From NCBI RefSeq assembly GCF_001584335.1, contig NZ_LSBB01000018.1:124001-188000 (forward strand): a stretch of DNA of 64,000 nucleotides, read 5' to 3'. The translations under genes and the position numbers were made by a program. The stretch comes from Bacillus atrophaeus. Its GTDB lineage: Bacteria > Bacillota > Bacilli > Bacillales > Bacillaceae. Numbering within the stretch: the first letter of the stretch is position 1; every line of letters begins with the position of its first letter. A model generated the notes under the pieces. The model made no database searches. It had not been told where the DNA came from and was given only the letters and a program-made list of their open reading frames with translations. Positions 28,144-36,713 of this stretch are shown piece after piece.

Positions 28144-28899
28144 ATGAAGATTTTATTGGCAAAGAAGTTAGGTATATTAACAATTGGTTCGTTACTAGTA
28201 TTGGCAGGATGTCAGACTTCAGGTTCATCCGAAGGTGAGTCTAATAAAACAACATCATCTTCGTCAGCGACAGAAGACTCTTCTAAAACGCAAGAGCCAA
28301 CATCTGAAAGTCACACACACGAACATGCTCACGATCATAGTCATGCACATGATGAGAAAACAGAAAAAATTTATGAGGGCTATTTTAAAAACAGTCAAGT
28401 AAAGGATCGTTCACTTTCTGATTGGAAAGGAGACTGGCAATCTGTATATCCATACCTGCAAGATGGTACTCTTGACGAAGTATTTTCTTATAAAGCAGAA
28501 CATGAAGATGATATGACAGCTGAAGAATATAAAGAGTATTACAAAAAAGGGTATAAAACAGATGTTGAACGTATCTTAATTCAACAAGATACTGTAACAT
28601 TCTTCAAAAATGGAAAAGAATATTCTGGTGAGTATACTTATGACGGGTACGAAATTCTAACATATGATGCGGGCAATAGAGGGGTAAAATACATATTCAA
28701 ACGGACTAAAGAAGCTGAAGGACTTCCTCAGTATATTCAGTTTAGTGATCATAGTATCTATCCGACTAAATCCAGTCATTACCATCTGTATTGGGGTGAC
28801 GACCGTGAAGCTTTACTTGATGAAGTCAAAAACTGGCCTACATACTACCCGTCAGAAATGGATGGACACGATATTGCCCACGAGATGATGGCGCATTAA
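28144..28899 (+). CDS. zinT: zinc-binding lipoprotein, ZinT family
   Basis: ATG 28144 behind AAAAGGAGTGGTG gives 251 residues. A lipoprotein signal with lipobox LAGC (Cys about 22) is followed by a Ser/Thr/Glu-rich linker, a His-rich zinc loop HTHEHAHDHSHAHDE (about 59-73) and a complete ZinT domain (YFKNSQVKDRSLSDWKGDWQSVYPYL to the end, with HYHLYWGD and a terminal HDIAHEMMAH). It should capture zinc at the cell surface and hand it to the ZnuABC-type transporter. A Zur box overlaps the promoter. Confidence 0.92.
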   Translation: MKILLAKKLGILTIGSLLVLAGCQTSGSSEGESNKTTSSSSATEDSSKTQEPTSESHTHEHAHDHSHAHDEKTEKIYEGYFKNSQVKDRSLSDWKGDWQSVYPYLQDGTLDEVFSYKAEHEDDMTAEEYKEYYKKGYKTDVERILIQQDTVTFFKNGKEYSGEYTYDGYEILTYDAGNRGVKYIFKRTKEAEGLPQYIQFSDHSIYPTKSSHYHLYWGDDREALLDEVKNWPTYYPSEMDGHDIAHEMMAH

Positions 28900-29138
28900 A
28901 TGGGAGTGAAGAAAGGGCACGCCTAGATCTTTATGAAGCTTGAACTCTGTGCTTCACTGAATGTATGACTTGATCGTCTTCTCATCACCCGTGGCCTTTC
29001 TAAAGATTGGTCAAAGTTCTTTCCCCCTGAACAAAATCTAAGTGAGTTGGAAATACTGGGCGGAATATTGAATACATCATTCGCGAATACTAATACACAC
29101 TATTTATATGGATCTCTACAGTTAGATGCCCCTGTGTT

Positions 29139-29168
29139 AGCTGCTGACTCCTCGTCAGCAGCTTTTTG
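29139..29168. terminator. hairpin at the 3' edge of the sigK relic
   Basis: AGCTGCTGAC pairs with GTCAGCAGCT around TCCTC, followed on the plus strand by TTTTT. It lies just past the point where similarity to sigK ends. Confidence 0.55.
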
Positions 29169-29476
29169 CCCTCTTCACATTTCTTCCGTTTCTCCCTCTC
29201 CGCCCGGTAGAACTCATGAAACATCTTCATCAGCGTCCGTTTCTCATTCCGAGATATATAGCTGTGCAAAATACTGAGTTCTTTGGCAATCTCACGTTGC
29301 GTTTTTTCATTCTTTAAATCAAGCCCAACCCGCTCAACTTTCTCACGGTCATCTAAAATGTCAATGTATTGCTTCAACTTTTTAAAAACTCCATATTAAG
29401 CTGGATTGGATCAATCACATCTTCATTTTCTGACTTCAGAACGTCGATCAGGATTATTTCATTCCCTTCTTTATCC
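29168..29476 (-). pseudogene. sigK': sigK C-terminal relic (spoIIIC-like half)
   Basis: Read on the minus strand this matches the last third of the intact sigK at 50081-50809: [64 protein letters not shown]. It carries a stop (near 29385), small indels and missing residues (the VIVGRF strand is shortened), so it is not functional. Similarity ends abruptly at 29476, inside the GGATA of the GQDKEGNE codons. The matching upstream part is found 6.9 kb away at 36370. Confidence 0.85.
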
Positions 29477-29553
29477 TTAGGGAAGATACAACTTTTTTAG
29501 GGAAAAAACGTCCAAAAGATGGGGGATATCCTGTTAAATGGATTTTTGCAACA

Positions 29554-29961
29554 ATGGTTCGTGTGGAGGGGTTTAATATCGACAAAAAAACTTTTAAAAG
29601 GTTAATGATTATACCCATTATATTGGTTTGTTATGTTTTATTCTTAAACCCAGAAATTGTTCTTGAGGAGCAATGTCCTAATAAGCTTTACAGTTTAAGA
29701 ATCGTAAAGCACGGATCGGGTATTTTTGATAAGAAAATTGTTTTCATATATTATAAGATTAACGGAAAAACAGTAGCAATTGGGAATTTGGCGTTTTTTG
29801 AGAATTTTGGCAGGGATATAGATGTTACTTGGGATACGAATACTGATGATGGTACTTGGTGGATAGATAAAAACGTACATTTAACTATGACCTATGCTGA
29901 AAATTTTAAGGGGAATTTAGATAAGAAAGAAATTGTTTTTGATTATAGTACTGTACAATAA
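29554..29961 (+). CDS. hypothetical membrane-anchored protein, present as repeated relics
   Basis: A 135-residue protein with one N-terminal membrane segment (about 17-33) and an extracellular beta-rich domain containing PNKLYSLRIVKHGSG and DVTWDTNTDDGTWWID. The start is uncertain (ATG 29554 or GTG 29563) and no good RBS is seen, so expression is doubtful. Pieces of the same gene recur at 41033-41093 and 43378-43425. I do not recognise its function. Confidence 0.5.
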   Translation: MVRVEGFNIDKKTFKRLMIIPIILVCYVLFLNPEIVLEEQCPNKLYSLRIVKHGSGIFDKKIVFIYYKINGKTVAIGNLAFFENFGRDIDVTWDTNTDDGTWWIDKNVHLTMTYAENFKGNLDKKEIVFDYSTVQ

Positions 29962-30593
29962 ATAACGAATTTTTTTCTTTAAGTTTATTTAAAGTATGGA
30001 TTGCACAAAAGAAGCGCCAGTTGCGGCTCTTTTGTGTACTGATTTAAACTGATTTAGCAGCAGTCTTTCATTTTCTTTTCTTACAAAATATATCAAAGTT
30101 GATATAAAGTGGCTGAAAGAATCTGACCCAAGCGGGCAGATATATCCACTATTTACAGGCAGGTCGAGCGGGAGGATGTTGATTTTGCACTAGTGTTAGG
30201 GCCTAAAACACCCATTCCTTCTGCATTTGATACGGCTGCTACCATGTTCGCATCCGTGATCCAGCGCATGGGCTGCTTGAACCATGGGTTATGATCTCTT
30301 AAAACCTTTGCAAAATGAAAAGCAGACAATTAAATTGTCTGCATCAACAAGGTATTTTGACTGGTTGAATTTCAAGAATGGAATAAGAATAACTTACTCA
30401 AAATCATTTAATTAACTAAGTAACGTATAACGTTGTTTTACTGATGTATACTTCCCTTCGCAATCCGTTCATTCTGTAGGGTGGAAATAAATTTAAATAA
30501 TCGTATGTCTATTCATCATAAGTTTCTCAAAATCCCTTTGAGGGCGAAGGTGTACTAAGATAAAAAGCAATTTTTAAATTTCACTGGGGAAAT
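29962..30593. other. degraded stretch without an intact gene
   Basis: It contains a hairpin (AAAAGAAGCGCC...GGCTCTTTT, 30009-30036) that may end the preceding gene. At about 30200-30295 an open fragment reads GPKTPIPSAFDTAATMFASV followed by IQRMGCLNHG and a stop, looking like decayed coding DNA of unknown origin. A small inverted repeat at 30576-30596 lies at the end of panE and may be its terminator. Confidence 0.45.
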
Positions 30594-31622
30594 TTAAGCA
30601 CTAATCAAATCTTTAAAGAACTTAATGTTGACATCAAAATTTGGAACAGTTTGATATTGTTCGGCTGTTTTGACTAATTTAACAACTATATCATTATAAG
30701 GAGTTGAAATGCCTGTCCCTTCAGCTAATCTTGGAACAACTCCATTAATGTAATCAATCTCAGTTTTGCGTTTCTTTTCAATATCCTGAAGCATACTCGC
30801 TTTTAACAATCTTGATGATTCCATTGCTGCCCTAAACGTTTGGATACGATCAGGAAGGTCATTTTCGCTTGTTAATTCCAATGATTCTATATCAAGGCCC
30901 CCCATTTTAGCAAATGTGACACCATTTGCGTGTCCAACCTTGATTGTCTCATCTGCAATATGAACTGCACTAACAATGCCAATTTCATTGTCAAGAATGT
31001 CTCCATATTTTCCGTTTAATGCTGCCGATAAACCACTGAACGCATTATTAATAAGTAGTTTTGACCACTTCGTTCCAACTAAATTGTCGGAAATATGCGT
31101 TCCGCCCACAAGGTCTAAAATAGATTTAATTCGCTGGATTCTTTCTGTTATTTCACCGTTTAACTCTCCAATTTGAAAAGCGTACTTCTTAAAGTGAGCA
31201 TATTCGGTTGTAAGACGAGACACGCCTGGTTCAATAAACGTAGCACCAAATTCAACAGAACCTGCAATTGTACGTTCACGACCGACAATGGATGCTACTT
31301 TTTCTTCTGGTATACCGTTTTGTAAGGAGCATACAATGCTATCGGCCCCTAAAAACGGAAGCAACTCTTGCAGCACTGAATCGTTATATAATTGTTTCGT
31401 TAGAAGTAAGACTAAATCATATTTTCCTGACTTGTTTTCAGGGGTAATGGCTTTCACCTTTGCTTGAAAGTCTGTTGTACCGATCACTTTTGCACCTTTA
31501 TGATTTAAAGCATCTACATGTGCTTGATAAGTATCGATTAATTCAACATCCATTCCGCCGGCAGCAAGATACGCTCCAACTATGGTTCCTAAAGAACCTG
31601 CTCCTAACACTGCAATTCTCAT
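30594..31622 (-). CDS. ketopantoate reductase family dehydrogenase (PanE/ApbA)
   Basis: A 342-residue NADP-dependent oxidoreductase. The N-terminal Rossmann motif is AVLGAGSLGTIVGAYLAAGG, then VLLLTKQ and SLQNGIPEE with the family's Asn. The ApbA_C domain has the catalytic-region TKWSKLLINNAFSG (Lys and Asn) and later AMESSRLLKASMLQDIEKKRKTEIDYINGVV. It follows adc by 13 bases as one operon. A role on a small 2-keto acid is likely, but the biological substrate is unclear; housekeeping panE would be elsewhere. RBS AGGAGGA. Confidence 0.85.
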   Translation of the reverse strand: MRIAVLGAGSLGTIVGAYLAAGGMDVELIDTYQAHVDALNHKGAKVIGTTDFQAKVKAITPENKSGKYDLVLLLTKQLYNDSVLQELLPFLGADSIVCSLQNGIPEEKVASIVGRERTIAGSVEFGATFIEPGVSRLTTEYAHFKKYAFQIGELNGEITERIQRIKSILDLVGGTHISDNLVGTKWSKLLINNAFSGLSAALNGKYGDILDNEIGIVSAVHIADETIKVGHANGVTFAKMGGLDIESLELTSENDLPDRIQTFRAAMESSRLLKASMLQDIEKKRKTEIDYINGVVPRLAEGTGISTPYNDIVVKLVKTAEQYQTVPNFDVNIKFFKDLISA

Positions 31623-31635
31623 TAGAAAATCCTCC

Positions 31636-32382
31636 TTATTTTTCCTCTAAATAATTATAAACAGGTCGTACATTATTTAAGGTCAAATCCGTTAAGATAT
31701 GTGATGCCGAAACGACTTCTAATACGGGTAAATCAGCTAAAGGTGCTAAAGCATGTTCGAACAATTGAAGTCGTGCGGGACCTGTCCATGCCCCTTTAAT
31801 TTCAATATCTGTAATTTGTGTTCTTACCAAGTCACAAACCCTTAACTTACCACTATAATCTGTTACGATTTTAACCATGAAATTAGGTCGGCAAATTTCA
31901 CTTTTAGCTTGTTCTTTATCCATTTCAACGTGTTTATATCCCATCGTAGCCGTTGCCACACGAAGTGAACCGTAATCAAGCGTACCAACAAGGGTATCGG
32001 AATCTACATATAGATTTGGATTTCCCAATTTCTTTGGATAAGCACTAAGCTCTCTTCCACTGGCGATCGCGGGGAAGTTGTCCACGTACATTGAATGTAC
32101 ATAATCACCTTCCTCACCATTAAATGAAACAGGAATGACTTGTCCAGCCTCAGTATAAGCACCTAGCCCAGAAACATCGGGCATCCACATCACTTCAAAT
32201 TTAACCAAAGGCTCATTGATTTCAAGAGGTTCTGGCACTGCCGCTCGTAAAGCTTTTTCATCTGTTCGGTAAATGATATTAAGGTACTCACGGTTAACAA
32301 ATTTATAGGTTGGTACGGGATATGATGGAGCTGTTAATGGTGTATTGAAGTTTTTTGCTATGTTATTTACATCAATTTTCAT
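31636..32382 (-). CDS. adc: acetoacetate decarboxylase
   Basis: ATG 32382, behind AAGGAAGGTGT, gives 248 residues. The ADC domain is complete, including the active-site region GRELSAYPKKLG with the Schiff-base lysine pair, YVHSMYVDNFPAIASGRE, and GAWTGPARLQLFEHALAP. It would decarboxylate acetoacetate, or a related keto acid, to acetone and CO2. It is the first gene of an adc-panE operon read away from a LysR gene. Confidence 0.88.
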   Translation of the reverse strand: MKIDVNNIAKNFNTPLTAPSYPVPTYKFVNREYLNIIYRTDEKALRAAVPEPLEINEPLVKFEVMWMPDVSGLGAYTEAGQVIPVSFNGEEGDYVHSMYVDNFPAIASGRELSAYPKKLGNPNLYVDSDTLVGTLDYGSLRVATATMGYKHVEMDKEQAKSEICRPNFMVKIVTDYSGKLRVCDLVRTQITDIEIKGAWTGPARLQLFEHALAPLADLPVLEVVSASHILTDLTLNNVRPVYNYLEEK

Positions 32383-32440
32383 GTCATGACACCTTCCTTT
32401 TTTCACTCAAAAGCGATTCTTTTTTCATATGTCTTACGTA

Positions 32441-32474
32441 ATTAGATTACATCTATATTTACATTTAATCTAAT
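32441..32474. promoter_or_regulatory. dyad between adc and the divergent LysR gene
   Basis: ATTAGATT (32441-32448) and AATCTAAT (32467-32474) are perfect inverted arms 18 bases apart in the 143-base divergent promoter region. They are the best candidate for the LysR regulator's binding site. Confidence 0.5.
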
Positions 32475-32525
32475 ACATAATAATGTATATATATATTTAT
32501 TGTAATAAATAAGGAGTCTAAATAG

Positions 32526-33410
32526 ATGGAATTACTTCAGCTAAAATACTTTCAGACAGTTGCCTTTACAGAACACATGTCTAAAGCAGCCAAACTATTA
32601 AATATCGCCCAGCCTTCTTTAAGCCTGACGATTAGAAGACTTGAGGATGAATTGGGAACTAAATTATTTGAGAGGAAAGGGAGGAATATCCAATTGAGTT
32701 CGTCAGGAAAAATTCTGTTGAAGCATGTAAACAGGATTTTTACTGAGATCGAAAATGCACAAATGGAAATTCAATCAGAGGAACATCAAATTGCGAATGC
32801 CATTAGAATATCGATTTCCAATGCTAGATTCCTTAGCAAGCTAATCAGTGAATATATTAACCGCTTTCCTGAATCAAAAATTCAGCAGGGAATCGGAGTA
32901 AAAAGCGGAATAATGACGAGTTTAAAAAAAGGGGATATCGATTTAGGAATAGCAAGTCATCCTATTCAAGATGAAGAGATAGAGAGTTGTGTGCTGATAA
33001 ATGAAGATATTGTTCTGGTTTTACCCTCGAACCACAGGTATGCAGATAAAACTGAAATTTCGTTAAGCCAAGTCGCTGATGAGCCATTTATTTCACTTGC
33101 CAATAATGAGGAGTATAGTGGTTTTACAACCTCACTTTGTGAGAAAGCAGGCTTCAGCCCAAATCATGCATTTGAGGTCGATTCTAATTTACTGGTCGAA
33201 ATTATAAAGCTTGATCAGGGTGTTGCTTTACTTCCTATTTCAGTTTGTAGAACATTGGGGTTACATTATATAAAAATTGCTGATAATTCTGCTACATATC
33301 CAGTCGGCTTATCTTGGATAAGGCATAAAGTATTATCTTCTTCGGTAAGAAATTTTCGTGATTTTATTATTTCATACTATAAAGATAACTATGAGATGTT
33401 CAAGGTTTAA
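32526..33410 (+). CDS. LysR-family regulator of the adc-panE operon
   Basis: A 294-residue protein with RBS AAGGAGTC. The N-terminal HTH is clear (FQTVAFTEHMSKAAKLLNIAQPSLSLTIRRLEDELGTKLFERKGR); the effector-binding part follows (about 90-290). It is divergent from adc, so it is the probable regulator of that operon. It carries no frameshifts although it is surrounded by phage relics, which suggests that it is still selected. Confidence 0.87.
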   Translation: MELLQLKYFQTVAFTEHMSKAAKLLNIAQPSLSLTIRRLEDELGTKLFERKGRNIQLSSSGKILLKHVNRIFTEIENAQMEIQSEEHQIANAIRISISNARFLSKLISEYINRFPESKIQQGIGVKSGIMTSLKKGDIDLGIASHPIQDEEIESCVLINEDIVLVLPSNHRYADKTEISLSQVADEPFISLANNEEYSGFTTSLCEKAGFSPNHAFEVDSNLLVEIIKLDQGVALLPISVCRTLGLHYIKIADNSATYPVGLSWIRHKVLSSSVRNFRDFIISYYKDNYEMFKV

Positions 33411-33699
33411 TAAAGGTGTTTCCATTAGTACTTTAGAAAATTTTTAACGTATGCATTCATTTCATCATCGACACGTTCATAATGAAAAAATCTAAAGGCA
33501 ATTTCAGAAAAAATTACTTAAAAATGAAGGAGAGGGATAGCGAAAAGTTATCCTTTTTTGTGTGGAATTTTTGACGCTCTCTCCTTTACCGGAAGCCTCG
33601 AAAGTATTGATATTGCCGTAAAAAAAGAAAATCATGTAACAAAATGTACCTTTTTAAATTAAATATTAGATGGCTTTTCGGTCTGAACAGCTGGACGGG
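33411..33699. other. intergenic stretch with weak terminator
   Basis: GGGATAGCGAAAAGTTATCC followed by TTTTTTG (33534-33559) is a short hairpin that may end the LysR transcript. No other gene or motif could be supported. Confidence 0.35.
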
Positions 33700-34064
33700 A
33701 GTAAAGAACAGTTGGATTGCATGCGTGATCCAGCGAAATCAAAGCACTTTTAGCAGTATATGGGGATTGGTTGGTCTCAGCATCGACCGAAAATCTTATA
33801 ACTGGGCCTAACGCAATGAATGTCAAAGTGTACAGACCTATGCCGAAGTCGGTTTCAAACTCATCAAAGAAGAAAGGAAAAGCTGAAAAAGGTCTTCTGC
33901 GGCCGACTACAAAGCCCGACGTTGATAATTATGTAAAGGGTGTGAAAGATGCTCTGAACCATCTTATTTATAAAGATGATAGTCAAGAAGTGGATCTGAA
34001 AGTCAGTAAGTTTTATAGCGAAGACCCAAGGATGGAAGTCATGATAATCGAGGTTTCTGCCTAA
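33700..34064 (+). pseudogene. yqaN: yqaN-like RusA Holliday junction resolvase relic
   Basis: Resembles the RusA-type endonuclease of skin. The C-terminal part is intact: TTKPDVDNYVKGVKDALN with the metal-binding aspartates, then DDSQEVDLKVSKFYSEDPRMEV. Upstream pieces (RDPAKSKHF, then stop, then QYMGIGW) lie in shifted or interrupted frames, and the N-terminus is missing. So it is a truncated, frameshifted gene. A 97-residue open frame from 33771 is all that remains. Confidence 0.75.
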
Positions 34065-34103
34065 AATAAAAAACACCGAAGCGCTTAGCCTCAGTTGTTT
34101 TGA

Positions 34104-34319
34104 GTGTACAATCCAAGAGAAATAAACATTAGAAAAGATTTTACGATTGAGGAGAAGATTGACCCAGGGAAAGTTCAGATCATTGTTTTAGATGGGAATC
34201 AAGGTACTGCACATGTCTTAGAAGCTCCTGAACATGGTAAAACAGTGATTCATACTTTCCATATGGACCAGAGTCTAGCTTTAAAAATTTCAAAGAAAAT
34301 TACAATCCAGCCAATCTAG
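34104..34319 (+). CDS. yqaO: XtrA/YqaO family phage protein
   Basis: A 71-residue protein starting at GTG 34104, with the XtrA pattern PREINI...F...GKVQIIVLDGNQGTAHVLEAPEHGKTVIHT. In PBSX and skin this gene follows the RusA-like gene, as here. No clear RBS precedes it, and the C-terminal end overlaps another open frame in the +2 register (34250-34489), so it may be partly fused or decayed. A second fragment of the same gene lies at about 36543-36590. Confidence 0.6.
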   Translation: MYNPREINIRKDFTIEEKIDPGKVQIIVLDGNQGTAHVLEAPEHGKTVIHTFHMDQSLALKISKKITIQPI

Positions 34320-34489
34320 TTGAACTAAAAGCGTTTCTTTTAAAAGATAATGGGTCATTAGAGGATATTGATGAAATAGACTCCATTTTTAAGAAAGATA
34401 TATTGATCAAACATAGGAAACTATTTGAGAGACATGAATTAGAATATCAACATCACAAGGCAATAGTGAAAAATAAAAACAAATTTTAA
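34250..34489 (+). pseudogene. start-less phage-like coding fragment
   Basis: The +2 frame relative to yqaO is open and reads YNPANLVELKAFLLKDNG, then SLEDIDEIDSIFKKDILIKH and RKLFERHELEYQHHK, ending at TAA 34489. It looks like real coding sequence (charged, helical) but has no start codon with an RBS. It is probably the C-terminal remnant of a gene fused to yqaO by deletion. Family unknown. Confidence 0.45.
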
Positions 34490-34685
34490 TTAAAGCATCC
34501 TAACCGGATGCTTTTTAAAATTCTTTTAAGCTTCTTTCAATATAAAACATAGCGAGACAGACAATGGGCTGCTACATTTGAGTATGAATTGGATTAGGAT
34601 TAAAGAGAAGGATCATCGTTCGGCAAATTCTGCAAAGGGTTTTTTGCTTAGATCTCTTGCCGATATATAGGTAGGAGGTGAAAAC

Positions 34686-34748
34686 ATGACAAGAACAATT
34701 GAGCTTTTAGGGATCAGTAAAGAAGATTACATAAAGAGCAGAAAATAA
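34686..34748 (+). CDS. 20-residue phage peptide ORF
   Basis: MTRTIELLGISKEDYIKSRK starts at ATG 34686 behind a perfect TAGGAGGTGAAAAC and is followed directly by a terminator (AAAAGCATCC/GGGGTGCTTTT, 34748-34774). Tiny ORFs of this type occur in Bacillus phages. The excellent translation signals and the terminator suggest that it is real; its function is unknown. Confidence 0.5.
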   Translation: MTRTIELLGISKEDYIKSRK

Positions 34749-34776
34749 AAAAGCATCCTTAGGGGTGCTTTTAATA
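34748..34776 (+). terminator. terminator after the 20-residue ORF
   Basis: AAAAGCATCC and GGGTGCTTTT form a stem around a four-base loop, followed by a short T/A tail. Confidence 0.6.
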
Positions 34777-34993
34777 TTTCACCACTGAACCTGGAATGTA
34801 AAAGTAGCTATAAAAGAAAATAAAAAGAGAGGCTTTAGAATGATCCTCTCTTTTTATTTTAACGCTGATTTAGAAACTTTGGCAGCATCGGTAAAGTTAA
34901 TAACATAGCATAACGCCATAAAAACTTCTTATGGCGTCTGTCGTACAAGGAGGTGAATTCCCAAAAGGCCGTTTGGATTAAAATGCCTCAAGA

Positions 34994-35119
34994 CTAATAA
35001 AGGAATGTAGCGCCAACAATGATTAACAAAATGAATAGCACCACGATCAAAGCGAAGGAGCTACCATATCCATTTGAGTAACCAGTATTTCCGTTAGAAT
35101 ATCCACCGAAGAATCCCAT
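34994..35119 (-). CDS. YjcZ-family tiny transmembrane sporulation protein
   Basis: A 41-residue protein: a Gly/Tyr/Asn/Ser-rich head ([20 protein letters not shown]) and one membrane segment ([20 protein letters not shown]). This is the layout of the YjcZ/tiny-TM family found in Bacillus spore-associated proteins. The RBS is AAAGGAGGTGG before ATG 35119. It is intact inside the skin-like remnant. A relative of similar design lies at 53913. Confidence 0.8.
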   Translation of the reverse strand: MGFFGGYSNGNTGYSNGYGSSFALIVVLFILLIIVGATFLY

Positions 35120-35299
35120 ATTTCCACCTCCTTTAGGGGAGATAGTATAAGGTATGCCAAACAATAATTTTTGACATAGATTTAAGTCTAAAAAGAAGAA
35201 ATGAATATTTTGTCTAAAGGTGCCATAGCGGACACATCAGCAAAAGCTATTAAAACAAACACAAACTCAAACATGAGGTCCGGAGGTGGGTGAGATGTA

Positions 35300-35769
35300 A
35301 TGCCAAGACCACGAGATCCACGTAGAGACAAAGCTTTTCGTTTGTGGGAAGAGAGCTGCGGGAGTAAGAAGTTAAAAGACATTGCTGAGCAATTAAAAGT
35401 AACAAGCAGCACTGTCCGCAAATGGAAGGCAAACGATAAATGGGAAGAAAAAATTAACGTGAGCGCTCCTAAATCGAAAGGGAGCGCTCTTTTTTTCGTC
35501 CAGGCGCTCCAAAAGGTAACAAAAATGCAAAAGGGAACAAGGGAGGAAGGGCACCGCTTGGTAATAAAAATGCAATAGGGAATAAAGGCGGTGCTGCTCC
35601 ACTAAGAAATCAAAACGCTTTAACTCACGGCTTTTTCTCAAAATTCTTACCTCAAGACACACTCTCTATCATGGAAGAGATTCAGGAGCGCTCACCTGTC
35701 GATATGATATGGGACCAAATCCAGATTCAATATGCTGCAATTATTAGGGCGCAAAAAATCATGTTTTAA
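35300..35769 (+). pseudogene. yqaS: yqaS-like phage terminase small-subunit relic
   Basis: The first frame (from ATG 35300) gives PRPRDPRRDKAFRLWEE and an HTH segment KLKDIAEQLKVTSSTVRKWK. After about 35510 the matching sequence continues in another frame: [14 protein letters not shown] repeats, [20 protein letters not shown], and [20 protein letters not shown] up to TAA 35769. So there is at least one frameshift, and the C-terminal third of the about 265-residue family is missing. It corresponds to YqaS of skin. Confidence 0.82.
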
Positions 35770-36056
35770 TGTTTATCGTATGCCTTGTGATGGTATCTGC
35801 TTCATTTATCTTTCCATTTAGTTATCAGTTTAAAAGCCAATATTTGTTCAAAGGCTCACTTATCTTACTTGGTATTTATATGGTATTAGTTAATACCTTG
35901 TTCCGAAATTTGAATGATATAATCAGAGAATGTATTCGAATATTATTATCATTACAAAATCTTAATGTTTATTTGTTAATTCTGTTTTCGGTTATGATTC
36001 TATATGTTTGTTCTTGGCTTCTATCGATACGTATTTATAGAAATAAAGTATTTTAA
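35769..36056 (+). CDS. small membrane protein, unknown
   Basis: A 95-residue open frame directly overlapping the end of the yqaS relic. It has about three hydrophobic segments (3-18, 27-45, 67-87) and few charges. No convincing RBS precedes ATG 35769, so it may be a relic of a larger membrane protein or a chance frame. I do not recognise it. Confidence 0.3.
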   Translation: MFIVCLVMVSASFIFPFSYQFKSQYLFKGSLILLGIYMVLVNTLFRNLNDIIRECIRILLSLQNLNVYLLILFSVMILYVCSWLLSIRIYRNKVF

Positions 36057-36369
36057 AGGAAGGGGGTAGAATTCTACAGAAAGAGATTTTTACTGATTGG
36101 TTTAATCATCCCAATTCTCATATGTTGTAGAAGGAACGGTGTCTTAAATCAATGTTTGTGGTGTATTTTGAAGTTAGGTGTTACTCATACATTGGATTAC
36201 CTGATAGAATTTACGGTCCAAAAAAGCGAAATCCAAACAATATTGAAGTGAAAAAGAGCCCATCTCCTTCTATGAGAAGGGAGAAGGGCTATCCACATAT
36301 TTAACATGAGTTTCTGAGTGATACATAGCTTTTTCAAATGCAGCTATTCATTTTTATCTCCGTAATCAA

Positions 36370-36450
36370 TATCCTGCCCGATCGAATCATGAAGGGATAC
36401 GTCTTTTTTGTTGTTTTCATTTCGCGTTAATGCATGATGAGGATTTCATT
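36370..36450 (-). pseudogene. sigK': sigK middle-part relic (spoIVCB-like half)
   Basis: On the minus strand this reads NEIL..MH..., [13 protein letters not shown], matching residues about 118-142 of the intact sigK. It carries two small insertions or deletions. Similarity stops at the GGATA of the GQD codons (36370-36374) and, on the other side, at 36450. After the break the frame continues IDYGDKNE and a stop. It is the upstream partner of the relic at 29168-29476. Confidence 0.75.
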
Positions 36451-36713
36451 ATTAATTACAAAAGGGGGGAGCATAGATTTTCCGTCACTGATTGTTAAAT
36501 AAATGTTGGGTCAGCTTCCTGTAATACATGTTCAAACGGGGTCTGTGTATGTCTTAGAAGCTCCTGAGCATGCAGAACAGTGATTAAAACTGTAAAGGGC
36601 AGCCTTGCGCAGGTTTAATAATAAGATAGATTTTATGGTTATGTAAATGAATAATTGAAAAAACCCACTAAAATGTGGGTTCTTTATATGCGCTAACGGG
36701 GTAATAACTATTC
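36451..36713. other. degraded stretch with yqaO/xtrA fragment
   Basis: Bases 36543-36590 repeat part of the yqaO gene (VLEAPEH region). A terminator-like hairpin (AACCCACTAAAATGTGGGTTCTTT, 36661-36684) is present. No intact gene is visible. Confidence 0.5.

Larger units (their letters stand above)
29477..36369. mobile_element. remnant of a skin-like prophage inserted in a second sigK copy
   Basis: The segment is bounded by the two halves of a dead sigK copy. Inside are degraded homologues of skin genes in skin order (yqaN at 33.7-34.1 kb, yqaO/xtrA at 34.1 kb, yqaS at 35.3-35.8 kb), together with an intact adc-panE/LysR cargo cluster. No recombinase gene is left inside. Boundaries are taken from the loss of similarity to sigK. 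Confidence 0.7.

Noticed and set aside
29047-29277. 76-residue plus-strand open frame with [20 protein letters not shown].
   Set aside because: It is the antisense of the sigK relic; the intact sigK has the same antisense frame.
35769-36056. Reading the membrane frame behind yqaS as a phage holin.
   Set aside because: No RBS, no lysin gene near, and no holin motif; listed only as unknown with low confidence.
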